From Clostridiales bacterium SIT11 (lineage in GTDB: Bacteria; Bacillota; Clostridia; Tissierellales; Peptoniphilaceae): a stretch of DNA of 64,000 nt. Of the stretch, positions 43,956 through 52,199 are shown piece by piece. The translations under genes were made by a program, and so were the position numbers. Below the pieces are notes generated by a model. That model was not told the origin of the DNA. It ran no database searches and saw nothing but the letters and a program-made list of their open reading frames with translations. The stretch spans positions 1,426,001-1,490,000 of the forward strand of contig CYUK01000003.1 of assembly GCA_001299455.1 (NCBI GenBank). Direction: 5' to 3'. How positions within the stretch are numbered: the stretch's first letter is position 1; every line of letters begins with the position of its first letter.

Positions 43956-44434
43956 ATGTATTTTTTAAGAAAGCTGACAAGCCATGATAAAGTAGCCCTC
44001 TTTCACCTAATTGTGGGGATTGGACTCCTAGTCTGTTTTATCAAGAGGCCTATCTGGTGGATATAAAACAACTAGAAAATCCAGGTTCCACCACAGGTTG
44101 GCGGAGCCTATCCAATGTCCTTTTCTACCTGTCCCTTATCGGACCTCCAGCTTGTATTTATTCTTTTTATGAAAAAGGCCTGTCCTTTGATAAAAATACA
44201 GGAAACCTTCTAAAGAGTCTATGGATCCTTGTCCTGGCCTTTGCCATCCAGTTTAGCTTTAACCGGATGATAGAGATATTTACCCTTCCCAAAGGACAAG
44301 AGTTACTATCTTTTGAAAAAGATATCTACCTGCTTAATCTCTTTACCCACTACAAAGAAGTCTTCTTCCGCTATACCATGCTAGGTTTTACGATTCGCGT
44401 CTTTAATTATGACCTAGACCGAGAAGAGGAATGA
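43956..44434 (+). pseudogene. Frameshifted small membrane protein, paralogue of the next gene
   Basis: The ATG at 43956, behind AAGGAGGAG, opens MYFLRKLTSHDKVALFHL and reads LLVCF before a stop at 44064. The continuation is in another frame (YQEAYLVDIKQLENP ... to 44434). Adding one T to the T run at 44036-44039 restores LLVCFYQE, exactly as in the neighbouring gene (LLVCFYQELF). The restored product would be about 160 residues with membrane segments matching those of the next gene. It could be a real disruption, a programmed slip or a base-call error. Function unknown. Confidence 0.8.
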
Positions 44435-44482
44435 GTTAATTTAAAATGCTTAGGATTGAAAGGTTAGGAGCCATTGATTTTT

Positions 44483-44974
44483 ATGAAAATTTTTAAGAAA
44501 GGCTGGGAGTCAGAAAAATATTCTTTTTTACATTTATTTCTAGGGATTGTGCTTTTAGTTTGTTTTTACCAGGAACTCTTTTCTTGGCAAGGGGGAAGTG
44601 GAGATGGCTGGCGGAAGGTTTCTTGGTGTGGCTTGGTCCTGTCCATTTATCCCGCCGTGGCCAGTCTTTCTTTCTACATAGAAAGGAAGCTTTCTTATAA
44701 GATTCGAAAGAAAAATGCCCTGCGGATTTTATGGGCCTTGGTCCTTTTAGTGGCCTTATGGATGGTGGTAGCCAAAGTCAGGGGGATGTTTTTATATCGT
44801 CCACTAGGAAATTTTCTCCTAAGCCCCAAAGAAGACCTCCACTATTTAGACGTTTTGGACCACTATGAAGATGTGTTTCGGATTTATGCCATGACAGGGC
44901 TTTTTACAGCGGCCTTTGATTTTTCCCCTTTCAGGGACCAAGACTTGGAAGAGGATATAGAGAAAGAAAGCTAG
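44483..44974 (+). CDS. Small membrane protein, unrecognised
   Basis: A 163-residue protein with four hydrophobic segments (FLHLFLGIVLLVCFY, VSWCGLVLSIYPAVASLSFYI, ALRILWALVLLVALWMVV, YAMTGLFTAAFDF) and an acidic C-terminus. The ATG at 44483 is chosen because MKIFKKGWESEKYSFLHLF then aligns residue for residue with the start of the frameshifted neighbour; AGGAG lies 12 bases upstream. The pattern of a conserved LLVCF...E and DHYEDVF...YAMTG motif is shared by both. No family is recognised. Confidence 0.68.
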   Translation: MKIFKKGWESEKYSFLHLFLGIVLLVCFYQELFSWQGGSGDGWRKVSWCGLVLSIYPAVASLSFYIERKLSYKIRKKNALRILWALVLLVALWMVVAKVRGMFLYRPLGNFLLSPKEDLHYLDVLDHYEDVFRIYAMTGLFTAAFDFSPFRDQDLEEDIEKES

Positions 44975-45008
44975 GCCTTCATGATTGAAAGCTTGGCTTT
45001 CTTTTATT
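44964..45008 (+). terminator. Terminator after the paralogue pair
   Basis: AAAGAAAGC (44964-44972) or GAAAGC (44987-44992) can pair with GCTTTCTTT (44996-45004), followed by TTATTT. Confidence 0.65.
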
Positions 45009-45140
45009 TCTTGTTCTCTTGCTTCTTTTATTAGTATATTTTACCTGTCGTTATGTTTTCCTACAATCAAATTGGGCGACTACAACTTTTCATCAGCTCA
45101 AGTTCGCTAACGCTCCTTTCGCTGTGAAAGACTGCATCTG

Positions 45141-45573
45141 ACCTACCTACGACTCGAGCTAAGCTCTCGTCGGGTTAGGTCATGAACAAGGTCGCCCCTA
45201 CTTTCTTTCCATGAAAAGAGAAGGAGATTTCGTAGGGGCTAGCTTGTCTAGCCCGAAGTCCAAGAAGGGAAATGTAGCAACGGGTGGAATGAGTAAATAA
45301 AATAGAGCAAACCGAACTTGGCGACGAAGGAGCCGTAGTAGGTCTTATACAACCAATTGCCCAAATTTTTAATTTGGTTGCAATTGTCTGTGAACCTACC
45401 TACGACTCAAGCAAAGCTCTCGTCGGGTTAGGTTATGAAAGGCCGTCGATTTCACCCAATCAACCTTCGTTGTACTCGGTTTATTGGGAAATCTTAACAT
45501 GAGACCTGCCACAAAATCAAAGATTTTGGGCTAGGGCTTCAACGTCGCCCTACTTTCTTTCCATGAAAAGAGA
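45141..45573. repeat. Intergenic repeat cluster with internal duplication
   Basis: This lies in the 808-base gene-free region 44975-45782. A 47-base block (45141-45187, with CCTACCTACGACTC and TCGTCGGGTTAGG) recurs at 45394-45440. A second block (45191-45221, GTCGCCCCTACTTTCTTTCC) recurs at 45544-45573. A GTAGGGGCTAGC ... TAGCCC stem sits at 45232-45254. 45358-45398 matches 18577-18617, and 45507-45546 matches 25235-25274 inverted. No coding potential. Confidence 0.8.
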
Positions 45574-45715
45574 GGGGCGTGGGAAAATACATATTTTAAT
45601 ATATTAAAATAGAAGGGATTTTCAACAAATGATAAAGTTTTGCCAATCTCTGTCATAGGGAGATTTCTTCATAAAAATTAAATGTCTTGAAAATTTTAAT
45701 ACTTTACATTTATTC

Positions 45716-45744
45716 TTGAAAATTCGTTTTTTTGGGATTATAAT
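45716..45744 (+). promoter_or_regulatory. Promoter of the V-ATPase operon
   Basis: TTGAAA (45716-45721), 17 bases, TATAAT (45739-45744), about 39 bases before the first gene. Confidence 0.85.
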
Positions 45745-45782
45745 CAGAGATGAAATGAACAAAGGAAATATGGAAAGAAGGG

Positions 45783-46118
45783 ATGTTTTTGAAAGAGAGT
45801 ATTGAAAGCATTCTTGCAATTGATCAAAAGACAAAAGAGTTAAACATTCAAACAAAAAAGGCCTTGGATGATCTTTTGGCTTCCTACCGAAAGGAAATTG
45901 CGGGCTTGGAATTTGAACAGTCTCGACTTGCCAAGGAAAAGGCTCTGGAAGAATACAACAAGACTCTGGAATCTTTTGACCGGGAGATTGAGGCTTCACG
46001 GGTAAAGCAAAGGGACCGGCTAGAGGCCATGGATTTAGCCTATGAACGGGTCAAGGAGGATTTGGTTACGGCTTGCTATAAAGATTTAATTGAAGGAAGC
46101 TGGGAAGACCATGAATAG
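45783..46118 (+). CDS. V-type ATPase peripheral-stalk subunit (G/H type)
   Basis: A 111-residue, almost wholly helical, charged coiled-coil protein (KTKELNIQTKKALDDLLASY, LAKEKALEEYNKTLESF). Position at the head of the V-ATPase operon and length fit the peripheral-stalk subunit called G, H or NtpF, which pairs with subunit E. Sequence alone is not diagnostic because coiled coils diverge. Its end overlaps the subunit C gene by 8 bases. Confidence 0.75.
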   Translation: MFLKESIESILAIDQKTKELNIQTKKALDDLLASYRKEIAGLEFEQSRLAKEKALEEYNKTLESFDREIEASRVKQRDRLEAMDLAYERVKEDLVTACYKDLIEGSWEDHE

Positions 46119-47130
46119 TTTTGCAGCGGTGAATGCCAAGGTTGACCATATGTATGGTCAATTTTTATCTGATGGCCAGCTTTTGGCCCTGGCCAAGATG
46201 AATGGCTACAAGGCTAGCCTAGATGCCTCGAACAAGCTGGGGATTTATGGCCCCTTTGACTTAAATGGGGACATTTACCAGCTGGAATGGGCCCTGAATG
46301 GGATTCAGTTGGAAAAGGAAAGGAAGCTCCAGTATTTTTTACAGGGGCCCTATAAACGATTTTTAAAGACCTATGCCCTGAGTCACAAGTATGAGGAAAT
46401 CAAACTGGTCCTTCGGGCTCTCCGGGCAGGAAAGGGAATTGAAAGTCTTCCTATGAAGGAATTGGTCCTGGACCACAAGACTATTCCTTTGAAAAATGAA
46501 AGTATTGCCCAATTTGTGGACCGGCTCAAGGGGACCCGCTATTATGAAAGCTTGCGGGCCTACCAAAATGAAGACCAGGAAGTCATCCTCTTTTATATGG
46601 AAATGAACCTGGACAAGTTTTACTACCAGGATCTTTTAAGGGAGGTCCGGGATTTTTCCAAGGAAGACCGGGCTTGGTTTAAGGACACTTTTGGGCGGAA
46701 GATTGACCTTTATAATCTCTTGTGGATTACCCGGGCCAAGAAATATTACCAGCTCTTGCCGGAAGAATTGGTCAATTTTTGTATCCTAGGAGGTGCCCAC
46801 CTGGACTTTAAAAAGCTCCAGGACCTGGCCTATAGTAAGAGCCTGGAAGACTTGGAAAAGAAGGTCGGTCAAACGCCCTATGGATTTATTTTCCAAGGAG
46901 AGAATATTTATCTTTTATCCAACCGGCGGATGCACCGCTACCTCTATTATTACACCAAGGGGCGGATTAAGGAGGCCAGCAAGTGTTTTGGAAAGGTGCT
47001 TTGTTATTTGATTTTGCTGGAAACGGAATTAAATGACTTCCGCATCCTCTTTGAAGGGGCACGATTTGGCTTAGCCTACCAAGATAAATTAAAGTATTTA
47101 GCTAGACATATAGAAGGAAGTGAAGCTTAA
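46111..47130 (+). CDS. V-type ATPase subunit C (d-type, NtpC)
   Basis: A 339-residue vacuolar d/AC39 family protein linking the central stalk to the K ring. FAAVNAKVDHMYGQFLS at the N-terminus and KEASKCFGKVLCYLILLETELNDFRIL near the C-terminus (about 290-316) are characteristic, including the LLETE-NDFR element. The ATG at 46111 is preferred over an in-frame upstream TTG. It overlaps the next gene by one base (TAATG). Confidence 0.88.
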   Translation: MNSFAAVNAKVDHMYGQFLSDGQLLALAKMNGYKASLDASNKLGIYGPFDLNGDIYQLEWALNGIQLEKERKLQYFLQGPYKRFLKTYALSHKYEEIKLVLRALRAGKGIESLPMKELVLDHKTIPLKNESIAQFVDRLKGTRYYESLRAYQNEDQEVILFYMEMNLDKFYYQDLLREVRDFSKEDRAWFKDTFGRKIDLYNLLWITRAKKYYQLLPEELVNFCILGGAHLDFKKLQDLAYSKSLEDLEKKVGQTPYGFIFQGENIYLLSNRRMHRYLYYYTKGRIKEASKCFGKVLCYLILLETELNDFRILFEGARFGLAYQDKLKYLARHIEGSEA

Positions 47131-49064
47131 TGGCCATTGAGCGTATGCGGATGATGAATCTCGTTGGACTCAAGGAAAACATGGACCGAATCTTAAGGGA
47201 CCTCTTACAGTTAAATGTCTGTGAATTCGTCCAAGCCCAAGAAAACATTGAAAACAATGAATTTGCCTTGAGCTTGGATAGTGATGAAAACTTAAGTCGG
47301 GCCATTGAATTAAACAATGTCGAGCCCTTTAGCAATGAGGACGAGGACGGGTTTAAAAAGGACCTGGTTCCAGAGTTAATGGAATTTTACGGTCTAGAGG
47401 CACTGGATAAGGAAGAAGTAGACCGGATGGACATATCCAAAGACTATGGCCCTATTTTAAAGAAGATGGAAAAAATCCGGGATGATATGGACCAAATGGA
47501 AAAGAGTCTAGGCCTTTTGGGGGAAATTGAGACCAACCGGGCCCTCTTTAATGACTTGGATGCCGATTTGTCGGACTTAGCCCATTTGGAAAATTTTAGT
47601 GTCCGTTTTGGCCTTTTAAGTCAAGATGGTCGCTACCGAGTCAAGAAAAACTATGGCAATATCCTGGCAATTTTTTACCATACAGGATCTTTAAAGGATA
47701 AGGAAATTTACTTGGCCATTTACCCCAAGGAAGTGGACCATGAAATCAGTCGAATTTTAAAGAGTTTGAACTGGGAAGATTTGGATATCTTAGGTCAGGA
47801 CCAGCCCATCTCTAAGGATATTATTTTAAACTTAAATGAAGAAATTAAGGAGTTGGAACGGCAGTATGATTTAACCAAGGAAGAAAAAGAAGACTTCCTG
47901 GAAAATCACCGGGAAGAAATGAAGGAGGCCCTGGCCTTTTTACTTCTAGAAGATAAGATTCGTGACGTCAAGGCCTATATGGTTCAAAGTCTTCATTACT
48001 TCTTCTTGTCGGCCTGGGTAGGGGTTTCGGACATTCCCAAGGTGGATGCCTTAAAGGAAAAGTACCCCAACCTTTACATTGACTACCTAGATCCTGATGA
48101 GGGTTCCAAGCCCCCGACGAAGTTAAAGAACAACCGATTCTTTCGACCTTTTGAAGCCCTAATCCACATGTACGGGACCCCTAACTACTATGAGTTTGAC
48201 CCTACAGTGCTGTTTGGAATAACCTACATGATTTTATTTGGGGCCATGTTCGGGGATGTAGGCCAAGGAGCCGTTTTTCTCCTGGCAGGCCTTGCCTTGA
48301 CACCAAAGATTGGAGACTTCGGCCGCCTTTTAAAACGGATTGGCCTGTCCAGTATGGTCTTTGGTTGCCTCTATGGGTCAGTCTTCGGAAGTGAAGAGCT
48401 GATTACGGGACTTTGGTTTAAGCCCTTTAATGAAATCAACCGGACCCTAGTGACGGCCATTGTCTTTGGCTTAATACTACTTTTTATTGCCTATATCTTG
48501 GGGATTTACAACCAAGTCAAGGCAGGAGACAAGGCCCAAGCCTTCTTTTCCAAGGAAGGATTTTTAGGGGTTTTTATCTTCTTAAATATTATTAACCTAG
48601 TGGTAAACACAACGACAAGTTACCAAGTGCTTCCCAGCGGTGTTAGCTTTTTCTTCATTATCCTGGCCCTGGTTTTAATGCTTTTCCAAGGACCTATTGT
48701 GGAGAGATTGACCCACAAAAAGCAAGTTTATTCCAAGGTAGATTATTATACAGAAAGCTTTTTTGGTCTCCTGGAAACCCTCCTATCTACGGTAACAGGA
48801 ATTATTTCCTTTATCCGGGTAGGGGCCTTTGCCATCAACCATGTGGGCTTGTTTTTAGCCTTCCAAACTTTGGGCAAGATGATTGGGTCCACAGGCGGGA
48901 ACATTGTGGTTTTAATTCTTGGAAACATTGTAATTATCGGCCTGGAAGGGTTGATTGTCTTTATCCAATCCTTGCGGTTGGAATATTATGAATTGTTTAG
49001 CCGGTTTTATAAGGGAAATGGTCGGCTTTTCCATGCTGACGGTATATCTTTAGAGGAGGATTAA
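47130..49064 (+). CDS. V-type ATPase subunit I (a-type, NtpI)
   Basis: A 644-residue protein. The N-terminal cytoplasmic half (1-340) begins MAIERMRMMNLVGLKENMD and contains long coiled-coil stretches. The C-terminal half has seven or so membrane spans, with FGAMFGDVGQGAVFLLAGL and SFIRVGAFAINHVGLFLAF. The arginine essential for ion transfer is expected in IRVGAFAINH. It forms the ion half-channels next to the K ring. One-base overlap with subunit C and a one-base gap to K. Confidence 0.95.
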   Translation: MAIERMRMMNLVGLKENMDRILRDLLQLNVCEFVQAQENIENNEFALSLDSDENLSRAIELNNVEPFSNEDEDGFKKDLVPELMEFYGLEALDKEEVDRMDISKDYGPILKKMEKIRDDMDQMEKSLGLLGEIETNRALFNDLDADLSDLAHLENFSVRFGLLSQDGRYRVKKNYGNILAIFYHTGSLKDKEIYLAIYPKEVDHEISRILKSLNWEDLDILGQDQPISKDIILNLNEEIKELERQYDLTKEEKEDFLENHREEMKEALAFLLLEDKIRDVKAYMVQSLHYFFLSAWVGVSDIPKVDALKEKYPNLYIDYLDPDEGSKPPTKLKNNRFFRPFEALIHMYGTPNYYEFDPTVLFGITYMILFGAMFGDVGQGAVFLLAGLALTPKIGDFGRLLKRIGLSSMVFGCLYGSVFGSEELITGLWFKPFNEINRTLVTAIVFGLILLFIAYILGIYNQVKAGDKAQAFFSKEGFLGVFIFLNIINLVVNTTTSYQVLPSGVSFFFIILALVLMLFQGPIVERLTHKKQVYSKVDYYTESFFGLLETLLSTVTGIISFIRVGAFAINHVGLFLAFQTLGKMIGSTGGNIVVLILGNIVIIGLEGLIVFIQSLRLEYYELFSRFYKGNGRLFHADGISLEED

Positions 49065-49065
49065 T

Positions 49066-49491
49066 ATGGAAAAAATTATTATATTTTTAGGATTAACAGT
49101 GGTATCTCTTTTTGCAGGGGCTTCCTTTTTGCTTTTAAATAAGTCTAAAAAACCTAGTGGCCTGGTCCGGGGACTTGTGAAAGTCAACCTCTTTCTCTTT
49201 GTTCCTGTCTTTGCCTTTGGTTTAATCACTCTTGTACCCCAAATCAGCCAAGCAGCTTCCGGCGCTAGCGGCGGAACAGGCCAAGGTCTAGGCTATTTAG
49301 CTGCCGGCCTTTCCACAGGTCTTGCTGCTCTAGGAGCCGGGGTTGCTGTATCTAACGTAGGTTCTTCTGCCATTGGGGCCATTAGTGAAGACCCAGAACT
49401 TCTCGGAAAGTCCATGATCTACCTAGGCCTGGCTGAAGGGATTGCCATTTATGGGTTAATTATCTCTATTATGATTTTAGGGGCCCTATAA
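49066..49491 (+). CDS. V-type ATPase subunit K (proteolipid)
   Basis: A 141-residue ring subunit with four hydrophobic segments. The last two (LGYLAAGLSTGLAALGAGVAV and SMIYLGLAEGIAIYGLIISIM, the latter with the ion-binding Glu124) form the functional hairpin. The first two (2-23 and 40-58) are an N-terminal extension lacking an acidic residue, so each subunit carries one ion site. Whether it moves Na+ or H+ cannot be told from this. Its stop overlaps the start of subunit F (TAATG). Confidence 0.92.
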   Translation: MEKIIIFLGLTVVSLFAGASFLLLNKSKKPSGLVRGLVKVNLFLFVPVFAFGLITLVPQISQAASGASGGTGQGLGYLAAGLSTGLAALGAGVAVSNVGSSAIGAISEDPELLGKSMIYLGLAEGIAIYGLIISIMILGAL

Positions 49492-49814
49492 TGCGGTCTC
49501 TGGCACTTACAGGGGATCGGGATATTTTAACAGGTCTGCGGTTGGCAGGCATTGTTGGAACATATTGCCCAGACGAGAAGGCTTTAGAGGATGCCTTTCA
49601 CAAGGCCTTAGAGGACCCGGAAATCGGCCTGATCCTTTTAACCACATCGGGCTTTCAAACCTTGAAAGAGGAAGTGATTGAAATTAAGCGCTTCCGCAAG
49701 TCCCCTCTAGTTGTTACGATTCCTGATTTTAATGGAGAAGTGGAAGAAAACTTCATCCTTAAGTATATTCAAGAATCCATCGGTGTTGGGATGGGGGATG
49801 ATTCTTTACAATGA
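49491..49814 (+). CDS. V-type ATPase subunit F (NtpG)
   Basis: A 107-residue central-stalk protein. LALTGDRDILTGLRLAGI and GLILLTTSGFQTLKEEV are typical of the subunit F Rossmann-like fold, and IKYIQESIGV-like sequence closes it. One-base overlap with K and a 4-base ATGA overlap with E. Confidence 0.92.
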   Translation: MRSLALTGDRDILTGLRLAGIVGTYCPDEKALEDAFHKALEDPEIGLILLTTSGFQTLKEEVIEIKRFRKSPLVVTIPDFNGEVEENFILKYIQESIGVGMGDDSLQ

Positions 49815-50434
49815 TATATCTTGAAAAAAAGGTGGCCATTTTCGAGAACATGGTTTATACCAAAAAAGAAAATGAAGCCAAGGAAAAAATAGCAAAAGAA
49901 GAAGAACGCCTAAAGGGTTTATTAGAAGAAAAAAAGGCGGAAATTGTCGCCAAGGAAGAAAATCTCATGGAAAGGCGGCGGGCCCTGGCTAAAAAACAAG
50001 GCATGACCAAGCTGACTTCTTTAAAGGAGAAGGAACGCCTGGAAATTTTGGCCAAGGAACAAACCCTCTTCCAAGACCTTTTACGGGAGATAAAAAACCG
50101 CTTTAAAGACTTTCAAAAGACTGAAAGTTATATCCGTTTAGAAGAAAATAAGCTGGAAGAAATCCTAAAAAATGATCATGGAGACTTTATCCTTTTTGTC
50201 TTAGATGAAGAAAAAGAAAACCTAGGCAAGGCCCTTTTAAACTTGGGAGAAGGCCTAGGTCACAAGCTGGAGATGGCTTCCCTGGAAGGCAAGTACCTAG
50301 GCGGTTTTATCCTAGAAAAAAAGGACCGGACCTACCTCTATAACAGGAGCCTGAAAAGGGAAATTGAAGACCGGCACTATCGTTTTGGAGCCATGCTCCA
50401 CAAAGAGTTGAAGGGACAAGGTGAAGCAGAATGA
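49811..50434 (+). CDS. V-type ATPase subunit E
   Basis: A 207-residue peripheral-stalk protein. A long charged N-terminal helix (about 15-100, alternating Glu and Lys) is followed by a globular C-terminal domain with GKYLGGFILEKKDRTYLYN, as in subunit E. Overlaps of ATGA type with subunits F and A on each side indicate coupled translation. Confidence 0.88.
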   Translation: MIYLEKKVAIFENMVYTKKENEAKEKIAKEEERLKGLLEEKKAEIVAKEENLMERRRALAKKQGMTKLTSLKEKERLEILAKEQTLFQDLLREIKNRFKDFQKTESYIRLEENKLEEILKNDHGDFILFVLDEEKENLGKALLNLGEGLGHKLEMASLEGKYLGGFILEKKDRTYLYNRSLKREIEDRHYRFGAMLHKELKGQGEAE

Positions 50435-52197
50435 AAACAGCAAAAATTCAGCTAGTAGACGGTCCCGTTGTAAAAGCTCTGGGCATGAAGGACTTCCAAG
50501 TCCGAGAAATGGTAGTCGTTGGAGAAAAAAAGCTCATTGGAGAAGTGGTTTCCATTGATGGAGACCTAGGGACCATCCAAGTTTATGAAGAAACGGAAGG
50601 CTTAAAGAGGGACGAGGAAATAATTTCCACAGGCTCTCCTTTGAGCGTTAAATTAGGGCCTGGTATGGTGTCCAATATTTTTGATGGCATCCAAAGGCCC
50701 CTGTCAAAAATTGAAGCAGAACATGGAAACTTCATGCCCGAAGGCATTGGACTGATTTCCCTAGATGAAGAAAAGAAATGGGACGTTACCTTTACTGTAG
50801 AAAAGGGAGACCATGTCCACCAAGGACAGATTTTTGGCACCGTTCCGGAAACAGTAACCATTACCCACAGACTTCTCATTCCCGTGGGCCTAGAAGGAGA
50901 AATCATCTCCCGGGTAGACCCCGGTTCCTATACCATTGAAGACGTCCTTATGGAAGTGCAAAGTGAAGACGGCAAGGTTCATGAAGTGAAAATGGCCCAA
51001 GACTGGCCCGTTCGGGTTCCCCGTCCTGCAGCCAAGAGAAAGGCCACAAACCAAATTTTGATCACAGGCCAAAGAATCTTGGATGTCTTTTTCCCCATTG
51101 CCAAGGGAGGAACCACAGCTGTTCCAGGCGGTTTCGGAACAGGAAAAACCATGACCCAACATCAAATTGCCAAGTACTGCGATGCCGATTTAATTATCTA
51201 TATTGGCTGTGGAGAACGGGGCAATGAAATGACTGAAGTATTGGAAGACTTTCCAAACCTAGTGGACCCCAATACAGGAAAATCCCTCATGGACCGGACC
51301 ATTTTAATTGCCAATACCTCCAACATGCCCGTTGCTGCCCGGGAAGCCTCTATTTATACCGGGGTCACCATGGCAGAATACTTCCGGGACCAAGGTTATG
51401 ATGTGGCCCTAATGGCCGACTCCACCTCTCGTTGGGCCGAAGCCCTCCGGGAAATTTCCGGTCGTTTGGAAGAAATGCCGGCAGAAGAAGGCTATCCAGC
51501 CTACCTGCCCTCCCGGATTGCTGGTTTCTATGAACGGGGAGGGTCTGTCAAGGCTCTTTCTGGAGAAGACGGGTCCGTTACCTTAATTGGAGCCGTATCC
51601 CCGGCTGGGGGAGATTTTTCCGAACCGGTCACAGAAAATACCAAGCGGTTTGTCAACGTCTTTTTGGCCCTGGATAAAAACTTGGCCTATGCCCGGCACT
51701 ATCCGGCCATCCACTGGCTTACCTCTTATTCCCAATATTTAAACCAACTCCGGGAATACTATGAACTGGCCCTAGATGGGGACTTAGTAGGCCTAAGAGA
51801 CAAGGCCATGGACCTCCTCCACCAGGAAGCCAAGTTAAATGAAATTGTCCTCCTTGTGGGGGAAGAAGTTCTGCCTGATGACCAACGGTTGGTTTTAAGC
51901 ATTTGCCACGTTTTAAAGGTCGGCTTTTTACAACAAAACGCCTTCCATTCCATTGACTGCTTTGTCCCCTTGACCAAGCAATACCAAATGCTGAGTACCA
52001 TTGACCACCTCTATGAAGCCGGGAAAGAAGCTGTAGCCAACCACATCCCCATTGGGGTTGTAAAAAATCAAGACCTCTACAGCAAGGTCATTGGGATGAA
52101 ATACAACATCGCCAATGACGATGACCGGGCCTTTGTAGACCTGAACAATGAAATTACCAACTTTTATCAAGATTTAATTAAGGAATATAGGGGGTAG
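50431..52197 (+). CDS. V-type ATPase catalytic subunit A
   Basis: A 588-residue catalytic subunit. The P-loop is PGGFGTGKTM near residue 230, slightly different from the common GPFGAGKT. GCGERGNEMTEVLEDFP and MADSTSRWAEALREISGR are hallmark motifs, and the A-type insertion domain (about 110-190) is present. It hydrolyses or makes ATP in the A3B3 head. Overlaps subunit E by 4 bases. Confidence 0.97.
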   Translation: MKTAKIQLVDGPVVKALGMKDFQVREMVVVGEKKLIGEVVSIDGDLGTIQVYEETEGLKRDEEIISTGSPLSVKLGPGMVSNIFDGIQRPLSKIEAEHGNFMPEGIGLISLDEEKKWDVTFTVEKGDHVHQGQIFGTVPETVTITHRLLIPVGLEGEIISRVDPGSYTIEDVLMEVQSEDGKVHEVKMAQDWPVRVPRPAAKRKATNQILITGQRILDVFFPIAKGGTTAVPGGFGTGKTMTQHQIAKYCDADLIIYIGCGERGNEMTEVLEDFPNLVDPNTGKSLMDRTILIANTSNMPVAAREASIYTGVTMAEYFRDQGYDVALMADSTSRWAEALREISGRLEEMPAEEGYPAYLPSRIAGFYERGGSVKALSGEDGSVTLIGAVSPAGGDFSEPVTENTKRFVNVFLALDKNLAYARHYPAIHWLTSYSQYLNQLREYYELALDGDLVGLRDKAMDLLHQEAKLNEIVLLVGEEVLPDDQRLVLSICHVLKVGFLQQNAFHSIDCFVPLTKQYQMLSTIDHLYEAGKEAVANHIPIGVVKNQDLYSKVIGMKYNIANDDDRAFVDLNNEITNFYQDLIKEYRG

Positions 52198-52199
52198 AC

